Assembly (NCBI RefSeq): GCF_003614435.1
Contig: NZ_CP025546.1
Location: forward strand, 3,596,001-3,660,000
Reading direction: 5' to 3'
Source: Mycobacterium paragordonae
GTDB taxonomy: Bacteria > Actinomycetota > Actinomycetes > Mycobacteriales > Mycobacteriaceae
DNA: 64,000 nt
Part shown: positions 53,103 to 61,578 of the stretch, in pieces
How positions within the stretch are numbered: the first letter of the stretch is position 1
Layout: every line of letters starts with the position of its first letter
The notes under the pieces: generated by a model
Database searches by the model: none
Told to the model about the DNA's origin: nothing
Seen by the model: the letters and a program-made list of their open reading frames with translations, nothing else
Position numbers and translations under genes: made by a program

Positions 53103-53534
53103 TCAGCTGGGCTGCAACTCGATCACCGGAATCACCCGGTCGGTCTTGGACTGGTAGCCACCGAATCCCGGCGCCTGCTCGACGATCCGCGGGTACACGG
53201 CGTCGCGTTCGTCGTTCGGCAGTTCGCGGGCACGCACGTCGTAGGCATCCGTACCGATTTCAATGTGCGCGGCGGGGTTGGCGCGCAGGTTGTGCAGCCA
53301 GGCGGGGTCGACATCGGCGCCGGCGTAGGAGCCGACGATCAGCAGTTTGCCGTCGATGTCGAATGTCATCACCGGGTTGATGCGCTTCTTGCCCGACTTG
53401 GCGCCGGTCGTGTGCAACAGCAGCAAGGTGGCCCCTTCGAACGGACCACCGACCTTTCCGCCGTTGGCGCGGAATTCGTCGATGATCTCGGCGTTGCCGG
53501 AAACCAACTCTTCTCGCGGAGGGCGATCAGCCAT
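53103..53534 (-). CDS. Deazaflavin (F420)-dependent nitroreductase family protein
   Basis: 143 aa, second Ddn-type member of the window. It has TTGAKSGKKRINPV, IVGSYAGADVDPAWLHNLRANPAAHIEIG and the C-terminal RVIPVIEL, all typical. It overlaps the stop of the permease gene upstream by 8 bases. Its role is probably F420H2-dependent reduction of quinones or xenobiotics. Confidence 0.85.
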   Translation of the reverse strand: MADRPPREELVSGNAEIIDEFRANGGKVGGPFEGATLLLLHTTGAKSGKKRINPVMTFDIDGKLLIVGSYAGADVDPAWLHNLRANPAAHIEIGTDAYDVRARELPNDERDAVYPRIVEQAPGFGGYQSKTDRVIPVIELQPS

Positions 53535-54978
53535 GTTCGGTCACTCCTATCTGCGGATGGTTCATCTCAGCTTGGAACATCCGGTATTGCTCCGCGCGTC
53601 CGGGGCGGCGTCGGACCACCAACCAGCCGACCGCAAGCAGCAGGAACCACACCGGGAACCAGGCCATCGCCACTGCGGTGTCACGTCCGGCCAACAGCGT
53701 CCAGATCACGAATGCGAAAAAGGCGAGGATCGCCCAGCACATCACCGATCCCCCCGGCATCCGGTACGCCGACGCCGTGTGCCGCTCGGGATGCCGACGA
53801 CGGTAAACCAGGTAACTCGCCACGATCATCACCCACACGAACATGAACAACAGCGACGCCACCGTGGTGATGACGATGAAGACGTCCATCACCGAACCCC
53901 CCGCATAGAGCAGGGGGACCGACATCAACAGCAGGGGAGCGGTCACCAGCACGGCGGACCCCGGCACACCACCACGGTTGAGTCGCCGGAACACCGATGG
54001 GGCACTGCCTTCGTCGGCCAGTCCGAACAACATCCGACCGGTGGAGAAGACCCCCGAATTGGCCGACGAGGCCGCCGAGGTGACCACGACGAAGTTCACC
54101 AGGGACGCCGCAGCACCGAGACCGGCCAGCGCGAACATGGTGACGAACGGAGACTCACCGCTGGCGAAGTGCCGCCACGGCACGACGGCCAATATCGCCA
54201 GCAGCGCCGCGATGTAGAAGATGGCCACCCGCATTGGGACGGCGTTGATGGCCCGCGGAAGCGTGCGGTGCGGATCAGCGGTCTCGGCTGCGGCGGTCCC
54301 GACGAGTTCCACGCCCACGAATGCGAAGAACGCGATCTGGAAGCCGCCGACGACACCCATGAAACCGGTCGCGAAGAACCCGCCGTCCTTCCAGAGGTTC
54401 TCCAGCGCCGCGCGGTCGCCGCGCGGCGAGACGAAGTCGGTGGCAACCAGAACGATGCCGACCGCAATCAGCCCCACGATCGCCGCGATCTTGATCAATG
54501 AGAACCAGAACTCGATCTCGCCGAAATTGCGCACGCTGAACAGGTTGAAGGCCAACACCAGCAGCACGGTCACCAGGGCCGGGATCCAGTCAGGGAGGTC
54601 GGGCCACCAGTACTTGGAATAGCCGACGATTGCCACTATTTCGGCGATACCGGTGACCACCCAGGCGAACCAGTACGACCACCCGATGAAGAAACCGGCT
54701 GCGGGTCCGAGCAAGTCGGCCGCGAAATCGACGAACGACTTGTAGTTCAAATTCGACAGCAGCAATTCACCCATCGCGCGCAACACGAAGAAGACGAAGA
54801 ACCCGATGATTGCGTAGACCACGACGACCGCCGGCCCTGCCTGGGTGATCGTGCGTCCTGAGCCCATGAACAGGCCGGTGCCGATCGCGCCGCCGATGGC
54901 GATCAGTTGGATCTGCCGATTGGACAGGTCGCGATGCAGGTGCCGGACGGCGGCTGCGTCCTGCTCATCAGCCGACAT
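53527..54978 (-). CDS. Amino acid permease (APC family)
   Basis: 483 aa with twelve hydrophobic segments. The N-terminal block RQIQLIAIGGAIGTGLFMGSGRTITQAGPAV and the later GVELVGTAAAETADPHRTLPRAIN are the signature of the CycA/GabP/AnsP branch, which imports amino acids with protons. The last codons overlap the nitroreductase start. Substrate specificity cannot be read by eye. Confidence 0.9.
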   Translation of the reverse strand: MSADEQDAAAVRHLHRDLSNRQIQLIAIGGAIGTGLFMGSGRTITQAGPAVVVVYAIIGFFVFFVLRAMGELLLSNLNYKSFVDFAADLLGPAAGFFIGWSYWFAWVVTGIAEIVAIVGYSKYWWPDLPDWIPALVTVLLVLAFNLFSVRNFGEIEFWFSLIKIAAIVGLIAVGIVLVATDFVSPRGDRAALENLWKDGGFFATGFMGVVGGFQIAFFAFVGVELVGTAAAETADPHRTLPRAINAVPMRVAIFYIAALLAILAVVPWRHFASGESPFVTMFALAGLGAAASLVNFVVVTSAASSANSGVFSTGRMLFGLADEGSAPSVFRRLNRGGVPGSAVLVTAPLLLMSVPLLYAGGSVMDVFIVITTVASLLFMFVWVMIVASYLVYRRRHPERHTASAYRMPGGSVMCWAILAFFAFVIWTLLAGRDTAVAMAWFPVWFLLLAVGWLVVRRRPGRAEQYRMFQAEMNHPQIGVTEHG

Positions 54979-55122
54979 CGGGGCGCACCATGGTCACGAC
55001 ATTAGGGGCAATGCCCCTGCGCTGCTGGTGGATTCGCGGGAATGGGGCCGAGTCCGGGCAGATCGGCCAGTGGCCGGTAACCGAGTTGTGCGCAATGCTG
55101 TTGAACCAGTTGGGCATTCATG

Positions 55123-55392
55123 CTAGGCGAGGTAGACGCCGCCCGAAGTGAGCACGTCACCCGCGGCCACATCGCCCTTGGTGAGCTTGCGGAACAGGAT
55201 CCCGATGTTGTCGCCCGTCGCAGCCGTGTCGAGCTTCTTACGGAAGGCCTCGATCGCATCGACCTGCACCGGCGGTCCGTCGTTGATCCGGACCTGGTCG
55301 CCGACGCTCAGTTGCCCGTATTCGACCCGGCCGGTCGCCACCGTCCCACGCCCCTTGATCGCGAACACATCCTGAACAGTCATGCGAAACAT
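55123..55392 (-). CDS. Stand-alone EF-Tu domain II-like protein
   Basis: 89 aa (or 86 from ATG 55383). It matches only the second beta-barrel domain of translation GTPases: FAIKGRGTVATGRVEYGQLSVGDQV, then DNIGILFRKLTKGDVAAGDVL. No G domain is present and the neighbouring DNA shows none, so it is not a simple truncation of a local tuf gene. The role is unknown; it could bind tRNA ends or regulate translation, but this is speculation. Confidence 0.75.
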   Translation of the reverse strand: MFRMTVQDVFAIKGRGTVATGRVEYGQLSVGDQVRINDGPPVQVDAIEAFRKKLDTAATGDNIGILFRKLTKGDVAAGDVLTSGGVYLA

Positions 55393-55512
55393 GAGGGCAC
55401 GTTAGTCGATCGGTGCCCGAATTCCCACCAGTTGCCGCGCGGGTTATCAACCCACCATCAACTTCCCTTGGCAACAACTGCTTTCACGATCCGGCACGCG
55501 TACGCTGAGCAC

Positions 55513-55881
55513 GTGAGTTGGTTCGAACGAGCGAGAAGAGCCAGCGCCGGCCAGCGGGTCACGCGGGCCGACCGCCAACAGGCGGCCGATACGCTGGCCG
55601 AGCTCTCCGCGCTGAACGCCGAACGGGAACGGTTGCTGCGTGACGGGATCGCGGGCGTCGCCACCATCGTGGGCATCCGCGAGAACGTCACGACCACGTC
55701 GTTGGGCGGTTGGCATGAGCTGGAACTCGACGTCCAGCTGCCCGGGCACGACTCGTACCGGGCCACCCGCCGGGTTGCGCTGGAACTCTCGTCTGCTCCG
55801 CACATCGCGCTCGACGCGCAGGTGCCGGTACGCGTCGACCCGGCAGACTATTCCAAGGTCCTGGTCGTCGCGCCGCTGTAG
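55513..55881 (+). CDS. Conserved hypothetical protein
   Basis: 122 aa from GTG 55513 (VSWFERARRASAGQR). The first 45 residues form a charged helix; the rest (GVATIVGIRENVTTTSLGGWHELELDVQLPG, VRVDPADYSKVLVVAPL) is a beta-rich domain seen in several mycobacterial proteins of unknown function. The upstream open frame on this strand is compositional. It converges on the haloalkane dehalogenase gene. Confidence 0.6.
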   Translation: MSWFERARRASAGQRVTRADRQQAADTLAELSALNAERERLLRDGIAGVATIVGIRENVTTTSLGGWHELELDVQLPGHDSYRATRRVALELSSAPHIALDAQVPVRVDPADYSKVLVVAPL

Positions 55882-55884
55882 TCC

Positions 55885-56790
55885 CTACCGGCTGTTCACG
55901 CCGAGCCGGGCCAGCAGCACGTCGGCGAGTTGCTCACCGCGGTCCTCCTGCAGAAAGTGCGCCGCGCCTTCGATGCGCACCTGTTCGCCCGCGGTGGGGA
56001 TCAGGTCGCAGAACTGCTGACCGGCCTTGGGATAGGGAAAAACCGGGTCCGAGTCCGAAAAGGCAACCAGCGCAGGCTTATTCCACCGGGAGAGTTCATC
56101 GGTGATGGCCCGCATCCGCTCAGCGCCCGGTCCGTCCGGGGTGATCGGAACGAGCAGCGGGAACTGGGCGGCGCCGGCCTTTGACTCGGCGTGGGGGAAC
56201 GGCGCGTCGTAGGCGGCCAGGATGTCGTCGGACAACTGCGTCGTGGTGGCACTCTGAATGACGAAACCCACCGGCAGGTCGGGATTTTTCTCGGCGAAGT
56301 CGCGCCACGCCATGAAGCCTTTGGACACGTTGCCGGTGAACAATCCGGTGTTCATGATCATCAGGGCGCCCACCCGGTCGGCGTTCTCCGCTGCCCATCG
56401 CAGACCGATTGGCCCACCCCAGTCCTGGACGACCACGGTGGCGTCGTGCAGGTCCAGAGACCCCAGCACCTTTGAGACGAGATCGCTGTGCCGGTCGTAG
56501 GTGTACCACCGGCGGTCGGTGGGCTTGTCCGACCGACCGAATCCGGCGAGGTCGGGCACGATGACGCGTCGTCCGGCCGTCACGAGCGGCGGCAGCATCT
56601 TGCGATACAGGTAAGCCCAGCTGGGTTCGCCGTGAAAGCACACCACGGGCAGGCCGTCGCGCGGCCCTTCGTCGAGATAGTGCATCCGCAACCCGTCGAC
56701 CTCGAGGTAATTCGGGGCGAAGTCGTACCCGGGCAGGTTCTGGAATCGCTCGTCGGGTGTGCGGAAGACCTCGGGGGTGGGCGAACTCAT
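55885..56790 (-). CDS. Haloalkane dehalogenase (HLD-I type)
   Basis: 301 aa alpha/beta hydrolase. HGEPSWAYLYRKM gives the oxyanion hole, VVQDWGGPIGL the nucleophile Asp123 and halide-binding Trp124, and EGAAHFLQED the catalytic His. A second halide Trp is probably Trp162 in AWRDF. This pattern belongs to haloalkane dehalogenase subfamily I, close to DhmA of M. avium and DhlA. The ATG at 56790 has GGAG nine bases upstream; an in-frame ATG at 56805 is possible. It is divergent from a TetR regulator with a palindrome between them. Confidence 0.85.
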   Translation of the reverse strand: MSSPTPEVFRTPDERFQNLPGYDFAPNYLEVDGLRMHYLDEGPRDGLPVVCFHGEPSWAYLYRKMLPPLVTAGRRVIVPDLAGFGRSDKPTDRRWYTYDRHSDLVSKVLGSLDLHDATVVVQDWGGPIGLRWAAENADRVGALMIMNTGLFTGNVSKGFMAWRDFAEKNPDLPVGFVIQSATTTQLSDDILAAYDAPFPHAESKAGAAQFPLLVPITPDGPGAERMRAITDELSRWNKPALVAFSDSDPVFPYPKAGQQFCDLIPTAGEQVRIEGAAHFLQEDRGEQLADVLLARLGVNSR

Positions 56791-56840
56791 CGCGGCGATC
56801 TCCATTCGATTCGAGGGTCGGGCCCGAACGTAACCGATTT

Positions 56841-56856
56841 TTGACTGACCAGTCAA
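56841..56856. promoter_or_regulatory. Palindromic TetR operator
   Basis: TTGACTG-AC-CAGTCAA, a perfect 7-bp inverted repeat, lies in the 86-base gap between the dehalogenase and the divergent tetR gene. The TTGACT could also be part of a promoter. It is the obvious site for the adjacent TetR protein. Confidence 0.75.
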
Positions 56857-56876
56857 CTACCCCGTATCCTGAGGTC

Positions 56877-57488
56877 ATGCCACGCACCTCGGACGCGCGC
56901 GACCGCATCGTGTCGACGGCGGCGCGGCTGTTTCTCGAGCGCAGCTACCACGACGTGGGGGTGGAGGAACTGTGCGCGGTGGCCGATGTGCGCAAAGGCA
57001 GCTTCTACCACTACTTCTCGTCGAAGGCCGATCTGGCGAAGGCGGTTGTCGACCTGCACCTGGCGGTGTTTCAGGCCCGCCTGTCCACCGAGTCGGGGTC
57101 CACGCCCGCCGAGCGGCTGTCGGCCATACCCGATGCGATCGCGAGCATCCAGACCGGATTGCACAGGCAGTTCGGGCGGTTCGTCGGCTGCCCGTTCGGC
57201 AACCTGGCCGCGGAATTGTCGACCACCGACGAGGCGGTACGGAGCCACCTGGCCGCCCGATTGGCCGCGCTGGAGGGTCATCTCGCGAACATCTGCCGGG
57301 ACGCCGCCGACGACGGCACACTACGTGCCGACGTCGACCCGGACCGACTGGCCCACGCGCTTTTCGCGCACTACCAGGGTTTGATCCTGCTCGCCAAGCT
57401 GCACGGCTCGACGGTGGCCGACTTGGCGCCGGCGCTGCACGAATTCATCGATGGCTACGTGAGCCACCCGAACGCGAACCGCGGTTAG
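56877..57488 (+). CDS. TetR family regulator
   Basis: 203 aa. The helix-turn-helix spans about residues 8-55 (DARDRIVSTAARLFLERSYHDVGVEELCAVADVRKGSFYHYFSSKADL). The C-terminal domain has FVGCPFGNLAAELS, typical of the AcuR/NemR-like branch that senses electrophiles or small acids. It probably represses itself and the haloalkane dehalogenase through the 56841 palindrome. It overlaps the convergent oxidoreductase by four bases. Confidence 0.88.
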   Translation: MPRTSDARDRIVSTAARLFLERSYHDVGVEELCAVADVRKGSFYHYFSSKADLAKAVVDLHLAVFQARLSTESGSTPAERLSAIPDAIASIQTGLHRQFGRFVGCPFGNLAAELSTTDEAVRSHLAARLAALEGHLANICRDAADDGTLRADVDPDRLAHALFAHYQGLILLAKLHGSTVADLAPALHEFIDGYVSHPNANRG

Positions 57489-58495
57489 GTGACCTTGACC
57501 ATCAACTTGCCGACGTTCTTGCCGTCGAAGAGCATGTTGATGGCCGTCGGCAGCTGCTCGAAGCCTTCGACCACGGTCTCCAGCGGCTTGAGCTTGCCCT
57601 CGCCGATGAGCCCGGCGATCTCGCCGATCGCCTCGGGTGCGCGCCCGAAATGGTCCAGCACGATGAAGCCCCGCACCGTGGCGCGCTGAATCAGCAGGTT
57701 GCCGAATGCGCGCGGCCCGGGCGGCGGGTCGGCTTCGTTGTAACCGGAGATCAGGCCACACAGTGCGACACGCGCGTTGATGTTCAGGCGCGCGAAGATC
57801 GCGTCCATGATGTCGCCGCCGACGTTCTCGAAGTCGACGTCGATGCCGTTGGGAGTGGCCGCCACCAACTGGGCGTACCAGTCGTCGGCCTTGTGGTCGA
57901 CGGCCGCGTCGAAGCCGAGTTGCTCGGTCAGCAGGGCACACTTCTCCGGGCCGCCGGCGATGCCGACCACGCGCGCGCCGTCCGCCTTGGCCAGCTGACC
58001 GGCCACCGAACCGACCGCGCCGGCCGCGGCCGACACCACCACCGTCTCACCCGGCTTGGGCTTGCCGATGTCCCGGATACCGATCCACGCGGTCAACCCC
58101 GTCATGCCGAGCGCACCCATGTAGGCGCTCGGCGAGACGCCCTCGGCGACCTGGACCGGCATCAGCGGGTTCTGGTCGGACGCCACGACGTATTCCTGCC
58201 AGCCGAGCAGGCCTTGAACGACCTGGCCCACCGGGTAATTCGGATTGTTCGACTCCACCACCTCGCCGATACCGCCCGCACGCATGACCTCGCCGATGCC
58301 GACCGGGGGGAGATAGGTCGGTGTGTCGGTGATCCACATCCGGTTGGTCGGGTCCAGCGAGATCCAGTCGACGCGCACCAGCGCCTCGCCGTCGCCGATC
58401 GACGGGACCGGCTCCTCGCTGAGTTCGAAGGTGGTGGGCCCGATGCGTCCGGTCGGACGTTCATGCAGGACAAAGCGGCGGTTTCGGTCGGCCAT
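57485..58495 (-). CDS. NADP-dependent oxidoreductase (MDR, prostaglandin-reductase/CurA type)
   Basis: 336 aa, zinc-independent medium-chain reductase: GMTGLTAWIGIRDIGKPKPGETVVVSAAAGAVGSVAGQLAK, then DVDFENVGGDIMDAIF and QRATVRGFIVLDH. It reduces C=C bonds of enones or enals with NADPH. It converges on tetR. Near the dehalogenase it might handle an oxidation product, but there is no direct link. Confidence 0.88.
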   Translation of the reverse strand: MADRNRRFVLHERPTGRIGPTTFELSEEPVPSIGDGEALVRVDWISLDPTNRMWITDTPTYLPPVGIGEVMRAGGIGEVVESNNPNYPVGQVVQGLLGWQEYVVASDQNPLMPVQVAEGVSPSAYMGALGMTGLTAWIGIRDIGKPKPGETVVVSAAAGAVGSVAGQLAKADGARVVGIAGGPEKCALLTEQLGFDAAVDHKADDWYAQLVAATPNGIDVDFENVGGDIMDAIFARLNINARVALCGLISGYNEADPPPGPRAFGNLLIQRATVRGFIVLDHFGRAPEAIGEIAGLIGEGKLKPLETVVEGFEQLPTAINMLFDGKNVGKLMVKVT

Positions 58496-58539
58496 GAGCG
58501 AACCGTACCCCTGTCGGCGGCCGGTGCTATAACGCAGGT

Positions 58540-58859
58540 ATGGCAGGCACCCGACACGTCATCACCCATGTCTCGGACACCGCGCGATGGACCGCGCTGC
58601 ATCGCGCTACCGAGTGGGAATGCTGCAGAACGCGCCGTTCAAATTCGCGCCCGAGAACGGCTTGGCGTACTTCGAGAATCTCGGCTGGCGGGTCGTCGAC
58701 GCCGAATCCCTGTTCACCGCCGCCCGCCGTTTCCACCGCTTGCCGATGCTCATGCGTGCCGCCGCCTGGCTACCCCAGCCCGATCCACGGCGACCCGGCG
58801 GCAGACCCTGGAGCGCGGTCGCGCTGCTGGCTCGGGGAGGCGATGACCGCCATATGTGA
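58540..58859 (+). pseudogene. Remnant of a TIGR00027/LCMT-type SAM methyltransferase
   Basis: The frame from 58540 encodes MAGTRHVITHVSDTARWTALHRATE, which is the usual start of this mycobacterial methyltransferase family. From about 58615 another frame gives LQNAPFKFAPENGLAYFENLGWRVVDAESLFTAARRFHR and continues to 58859, which is the usual C-terminus. About 180 central codons, with the SAM-binding motifs, are missing and the two parts are out of frame. So it is an internally deleted, frameshifted relic. An ATG at 58587 could still express a 90-aa fragment. Confidence 0.65.
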
Positions 58860-59007
58860 CGCAGGTCATGGCCCGGTTTCGAATTCACGGCAAATTCTCA
58901 TCTTGGGACACGGTTAGGTCACAGCTTTGCTGGGCATCCTGAGGAACAGAGCTGCAAACCATACGGTTGCAGCTTTTGCGCAGTAAGTCGGAGAGGAGTT
59001 GACAATC

Positions 59008-59214
59008 GTGGCGAATGAAACAGAGGCGAACGTAATTTATCTCCAATCCCACCCGGTCTGGATGGCAGCACACCGGCGAGAGCGTCAGCTCCAAGAGGCC
59101 ATCCGCCGGCATCCCGCCTATATCGCCAGGCAGCGCGCCGCGGCCGCGGGCGGTTCGATGGCGACCGATCACCACGGGTTCGGCCGGTACTCCACCGCCG
59201 ACGCTCCGGCCTGA
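59008..59214 (+). CDS. Small hypothetical protein
   Basis: 68 aa from GTG 59008 (VANETEANVIYLQSHP); a TTG at 58999 is possible but AGAGGAG at 58992-58998 sits at the right distance for the GTG. The product is helical and rich in Arg/Ala/His (WMAAHRRERQLQEAIRRHPAYIARQR). No family is recognised. A strong intrinsic terminator follows 50 bases after the stop, which supports it being a transcribed unit. The upstream 148 bases have lower GC and could hold a promoter. Confidence 0.6.
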   Translation: MANETEANVIYLQSHPVWMAAHRRERQLQEAIRRHPAYIARQRAAAAGGSMATDHHGFGRYSTADAPA

Positions 59215-59263
59215 CGTTTTCGCACGATAATCGGCTTACTCAGCTCCTGACCCGATCGTGAAT

Positions 59264-59298
59264 CATCCGCACGCATCCCGATCGCGTGCGGATGTTTT
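59264..59298 (+). terminator. Intrinsic terminator with T tract
   Basis: CATCCGCACGC (59264-59274) pairs perfectly with GCGTGCGGATG (59284-59294) across nine bases and is followed by TTTT. An 11-bp stem with a T tract is unusual in mycobacteria. It ends the transcript of the small gene at 59008-59214 and insulates the M48 peptidase gene. Confidence 0.85.
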
Positions 59299-59357
59299 GC
59301 TGCAGAATTAACTGCGCGCCGTCCCCTTATCCTGATACGGACAACGAGGGGACCGAC

Positions 59358-60404
59358 ATGTCTCAAACACCTGCCGCTACCCGGGCCGTCTTCCCGGAGA
59401 TCAGTTCGCGCGCCTGGGAACATCCCGCCGACCGGACCGCCTTGTCGGCGTTGCGCCGGCTCAAGGGGTTCGATCAGATTCTGAAGCTGCTTTCCGGGAT
59501 GCTGCGCGAACGCCAACACCGCTTGTTGTACCTGGCCAGTGGCGCCCGGGTGGGCCCGCGCCAGTTCGCCGACCTCGATGCGCTGCTTCAGGAGTGCGTG
59601 GACGTGCTGGATGCACCGGAAAAGCCGGAACTCTTCGTGACGCAGTCGCCGATCGCCAACGCCTACACGATCGGGATGGACCAGCCGTTCATCGTGCTCA
59701 CCTCCGGCCTGTACGACCTGATGACGCATGACGAGATGCGCTTTGTGGTGGGGCACGAACTCGGCCACGCGCTGTCCGGTCACGCGGTCTATCGCACGAT
59801 GATGATGCACCTCATGCGCCTGGCGAACTCGTTCGGATTCATGCCGATCGGCGGCTGGGCGCTACGCGCCATCGTGGCGGCGCTGCTGGAATGGCAGCGC
59901 AAGTCAGAGTTGTCCGGTGACCGCGCCGGGCTGTTGTGCTGCCAGGATCTGGACACCGCCATACGGGTGGAGATGAAGCTCGCGGGCGGCAGCCGACTGG
60001 ACAAGCTGGACTCGCAAGCGTTCCTGGCCCAGGCTCGCGAGTACGAAAAGTCGGGGGACATGCGGGACGGGGTGCTCAAGCTGCTCAACCTGGAGCTGCA
60101 GACGCATCCGTTTTCGGTGCTGCGGGCCGCGGCGCTGACGCAGTGGGTGGACACCGGCGGCTACGCCAAGGTGATGGCCGGGGACTATCCGCGACGAGCC
60201 GACGACGATGGCGCGTCGTTCGTGGATGACGTCAGCGAAGCCGCTCGTCACTACAAGGACGGTTTCGACCAATCCGACGATCCGCTGATCAAGGGAATTC
60301 GCGACGGACTCGGCGGGATCGTCGACGGAGTCGGCCGGGCGGCGACGAGCGCCGCCGATTCCCTGGGACGCAAGATCACCGAGTGGCGGCAGAAACCCGA
60401 ATAA
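59358..60404 (+). CDS. M48 family zinc metallopeptidase (Rv1977-like)
   Basis: 348 aa, the length I recall for Rv1977. The zinc site HELGH is at His133-His137 (VVGHELGHAL), and a downstream ELSGDRAGLL supplies the third ligand region. A hydrophobic segment in the middle (SFGFMPIGGWALRAIVAALL) suggests membrane association. The ATG at 59358 has GAGGGGA upstream. In M. tuberculosis it follows the mce3 region closely; here about 20 kb of other genes intervene. Substrate unknown. Confidence 0.85.
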   Translation: MSQTPAATRAVFPEISSRAWEHPADRTALSALRRLKGFDQILKLLSGMLRERQHRLLYLASGARVGPRQFADLDALLQECVDVLDAPEKPELFVTQSPIANAYTIGMDQPFIVLTSGLYDLMTHDEMRFVVGHELGHALSGHAVYRTMMMHLMRLANSFGFMPIGGWALRAIVAALLEWQRKSELSGDRAGLLCCQDLDTAIRVEMKLAGGSRLDKLDSQAFLAQAREYEKSGDMRDGVLKLLNLELQTHPFSVLRAAALTQWVDTGGYAKVMAGDYPRRADDDGASFVDDVSEAARHYKDGFDQSDDPLIKGIRDGLGGIVDGVGRAATSAADSLGRKITEWRQKPE

Positions 60405-60410
60405 CTTCGG

Positions 60411-61562
60411 CTAGCGCGGCGGGCTGGAGTCGACGTCGGCGGGTTCAGCTACCCAGGCGGCGAAAACCGGAACGCCGGTCCACGGATCGCGGCGGGCCTG
60501 ACCGGGCCGCTTGCCGACACTCGCGACCACGGCGTACGGGTGCCCGAAGCGCAGTGTCGCGGTGCGCGAAAGGCCAGTGGGCAGCATCGCGCTGCGCAGC
60601 GCGACGGCGGTGACCGCGGCCGCCTCGAAGCCCCACCGGTTATAGCGAGCGACCGCGGACTGGCGGGCCTGCATGTCCGGCGCGGTCGCCAGCCCTTCCG
60701 CGAGAGCCCTTCCCACCGCGCCGAACCCCAGTTCGGGATCGGCCGTCAGGTCGTGGTCCGACGACGCTTTCCAGGCCGGCAGCACCACCCGCACCCGATC
60801 TCCACCCGGTCGCCGATCCTCGGTGATCGTCCAGAACGGACCGTCGCCCAGCGGAAGCTCGGCGAGTTTCCGCCGGCCCGGCGTCGACCCGGCGGCTTGT
60901 CCCTGCGCAATGTCGTGGGCGGCCGCAAGGACCAATTCAGCGGGAGCGTCCTCGCGGGCCATCACCGACGTCACCTGCAGGCAATCGCCGCCGACGGCGG
61001 TGTGCACCGCCACCGTGCCCAGTCCTGCGACATCGGTGAGGTGACCGTCAGCGCCGCTGAGCGCCTCGACGACCCTGGTGCTCCACGGCGAGCGCAACTC
61101 GGCGGCTTCGGTGACGTCGTAGGGCCGCAGCCACGCGATGCGGGTGGCCAGCGCGCTGGCCAGCACCGCCGTCATCTCGCTGACGTCGACCGGGAACCGG
61201 TCGATCATGCCGTCGGTGTGATCGGCCGCCCACGCGTCGGCTTGCGCCTGGGTCGGGACCGGTCCCGTTTCCACCGCGGCGGGCAGGTCTCCGGGCCAGG
61301 CGGGCACGCCCCAGACCGCCAGCGCACTGCGAATGACCTTCGGCGGATCGCTGAGCAACTCGTCCAGTGCCCGCCGCGCACCCTTGACGTCGACGCCCAG
61401 CACGTTCTCGAGGTCGCGGCGGATTGATCCTTTGGCCAGTGGTGCGGCCAGGGCGAGCAACAGCCAGGCGCCCAGCGGCGAGGACACCGAGTGCCCGCCG
61501 GCATGCAGCCGGCCGAAACGCTGGGCGTAACGCGTGATCAGCGGCCCCGGGGCGGCGTTCAT
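60411..61562 (-). CDS. Serpin-like protein
   Basis: 383 aa from ATG 61562 (MNAAPGPLITRY). Several serpin landmarks can be seen: SVSSPLGAWLLLALAAP near the N-terminus, a reactive-loop hinge-like WGFEAAAVTAVALRSAMLP, and the C-terminal RFGHPYAVVASVG-x-VPVFAAWVAEP strand pair. The large central sheet strands are poorly conserved. It may inhibit a serine or cysteine protease or be a non-inhibitory serpin relative. No signal peptide is visible. It is convergent with the M48 peptidase, six bases apart. Confidence 0.6.
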   Translation of the reverse strand: MNAAPGPLITRYAQRFGRLHAGGHSVSSPLGAWLLLALAAPLAKGSIRRDLENVLGVDVKGARRALDELLSDPPKVIRSALAVWGVPAWPGDLPAAVETGPVPTQAQADAWAADHTDGMIDRFPVDVSEMTAVLASALATRIAWLRPYDVTEAAELRSPWSTRVVEALSGADGHLTDVAGLGTVAVHTAVGGDCLQVTSVMAREDAPAELVLAAAHDIAQGQAAGSTPGRRKLAELPLGDGPFWTITEDRRPGGDRVRVVLPAWKASSDHDLTADPELGFGAVGRALAEGLATAPDMQARQSAVARYNRWGFEAAAVTAVALRSAMLPTGLSRTATLRFGHPYAVVASVGKRPGQARRDPWTGVPVFAAWVAEPADVDSSPPR

Positions 61563-61578
61563 GCCCGAACTGTAGTAG

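Noticed and set aside
56972..58846. A 624-codon plus-strand frame across tetR and the MDR oxidoreductase
   Set aside because: It is antisense to the oxidoreductase and in an alternative frame of tetR, with no domain features.
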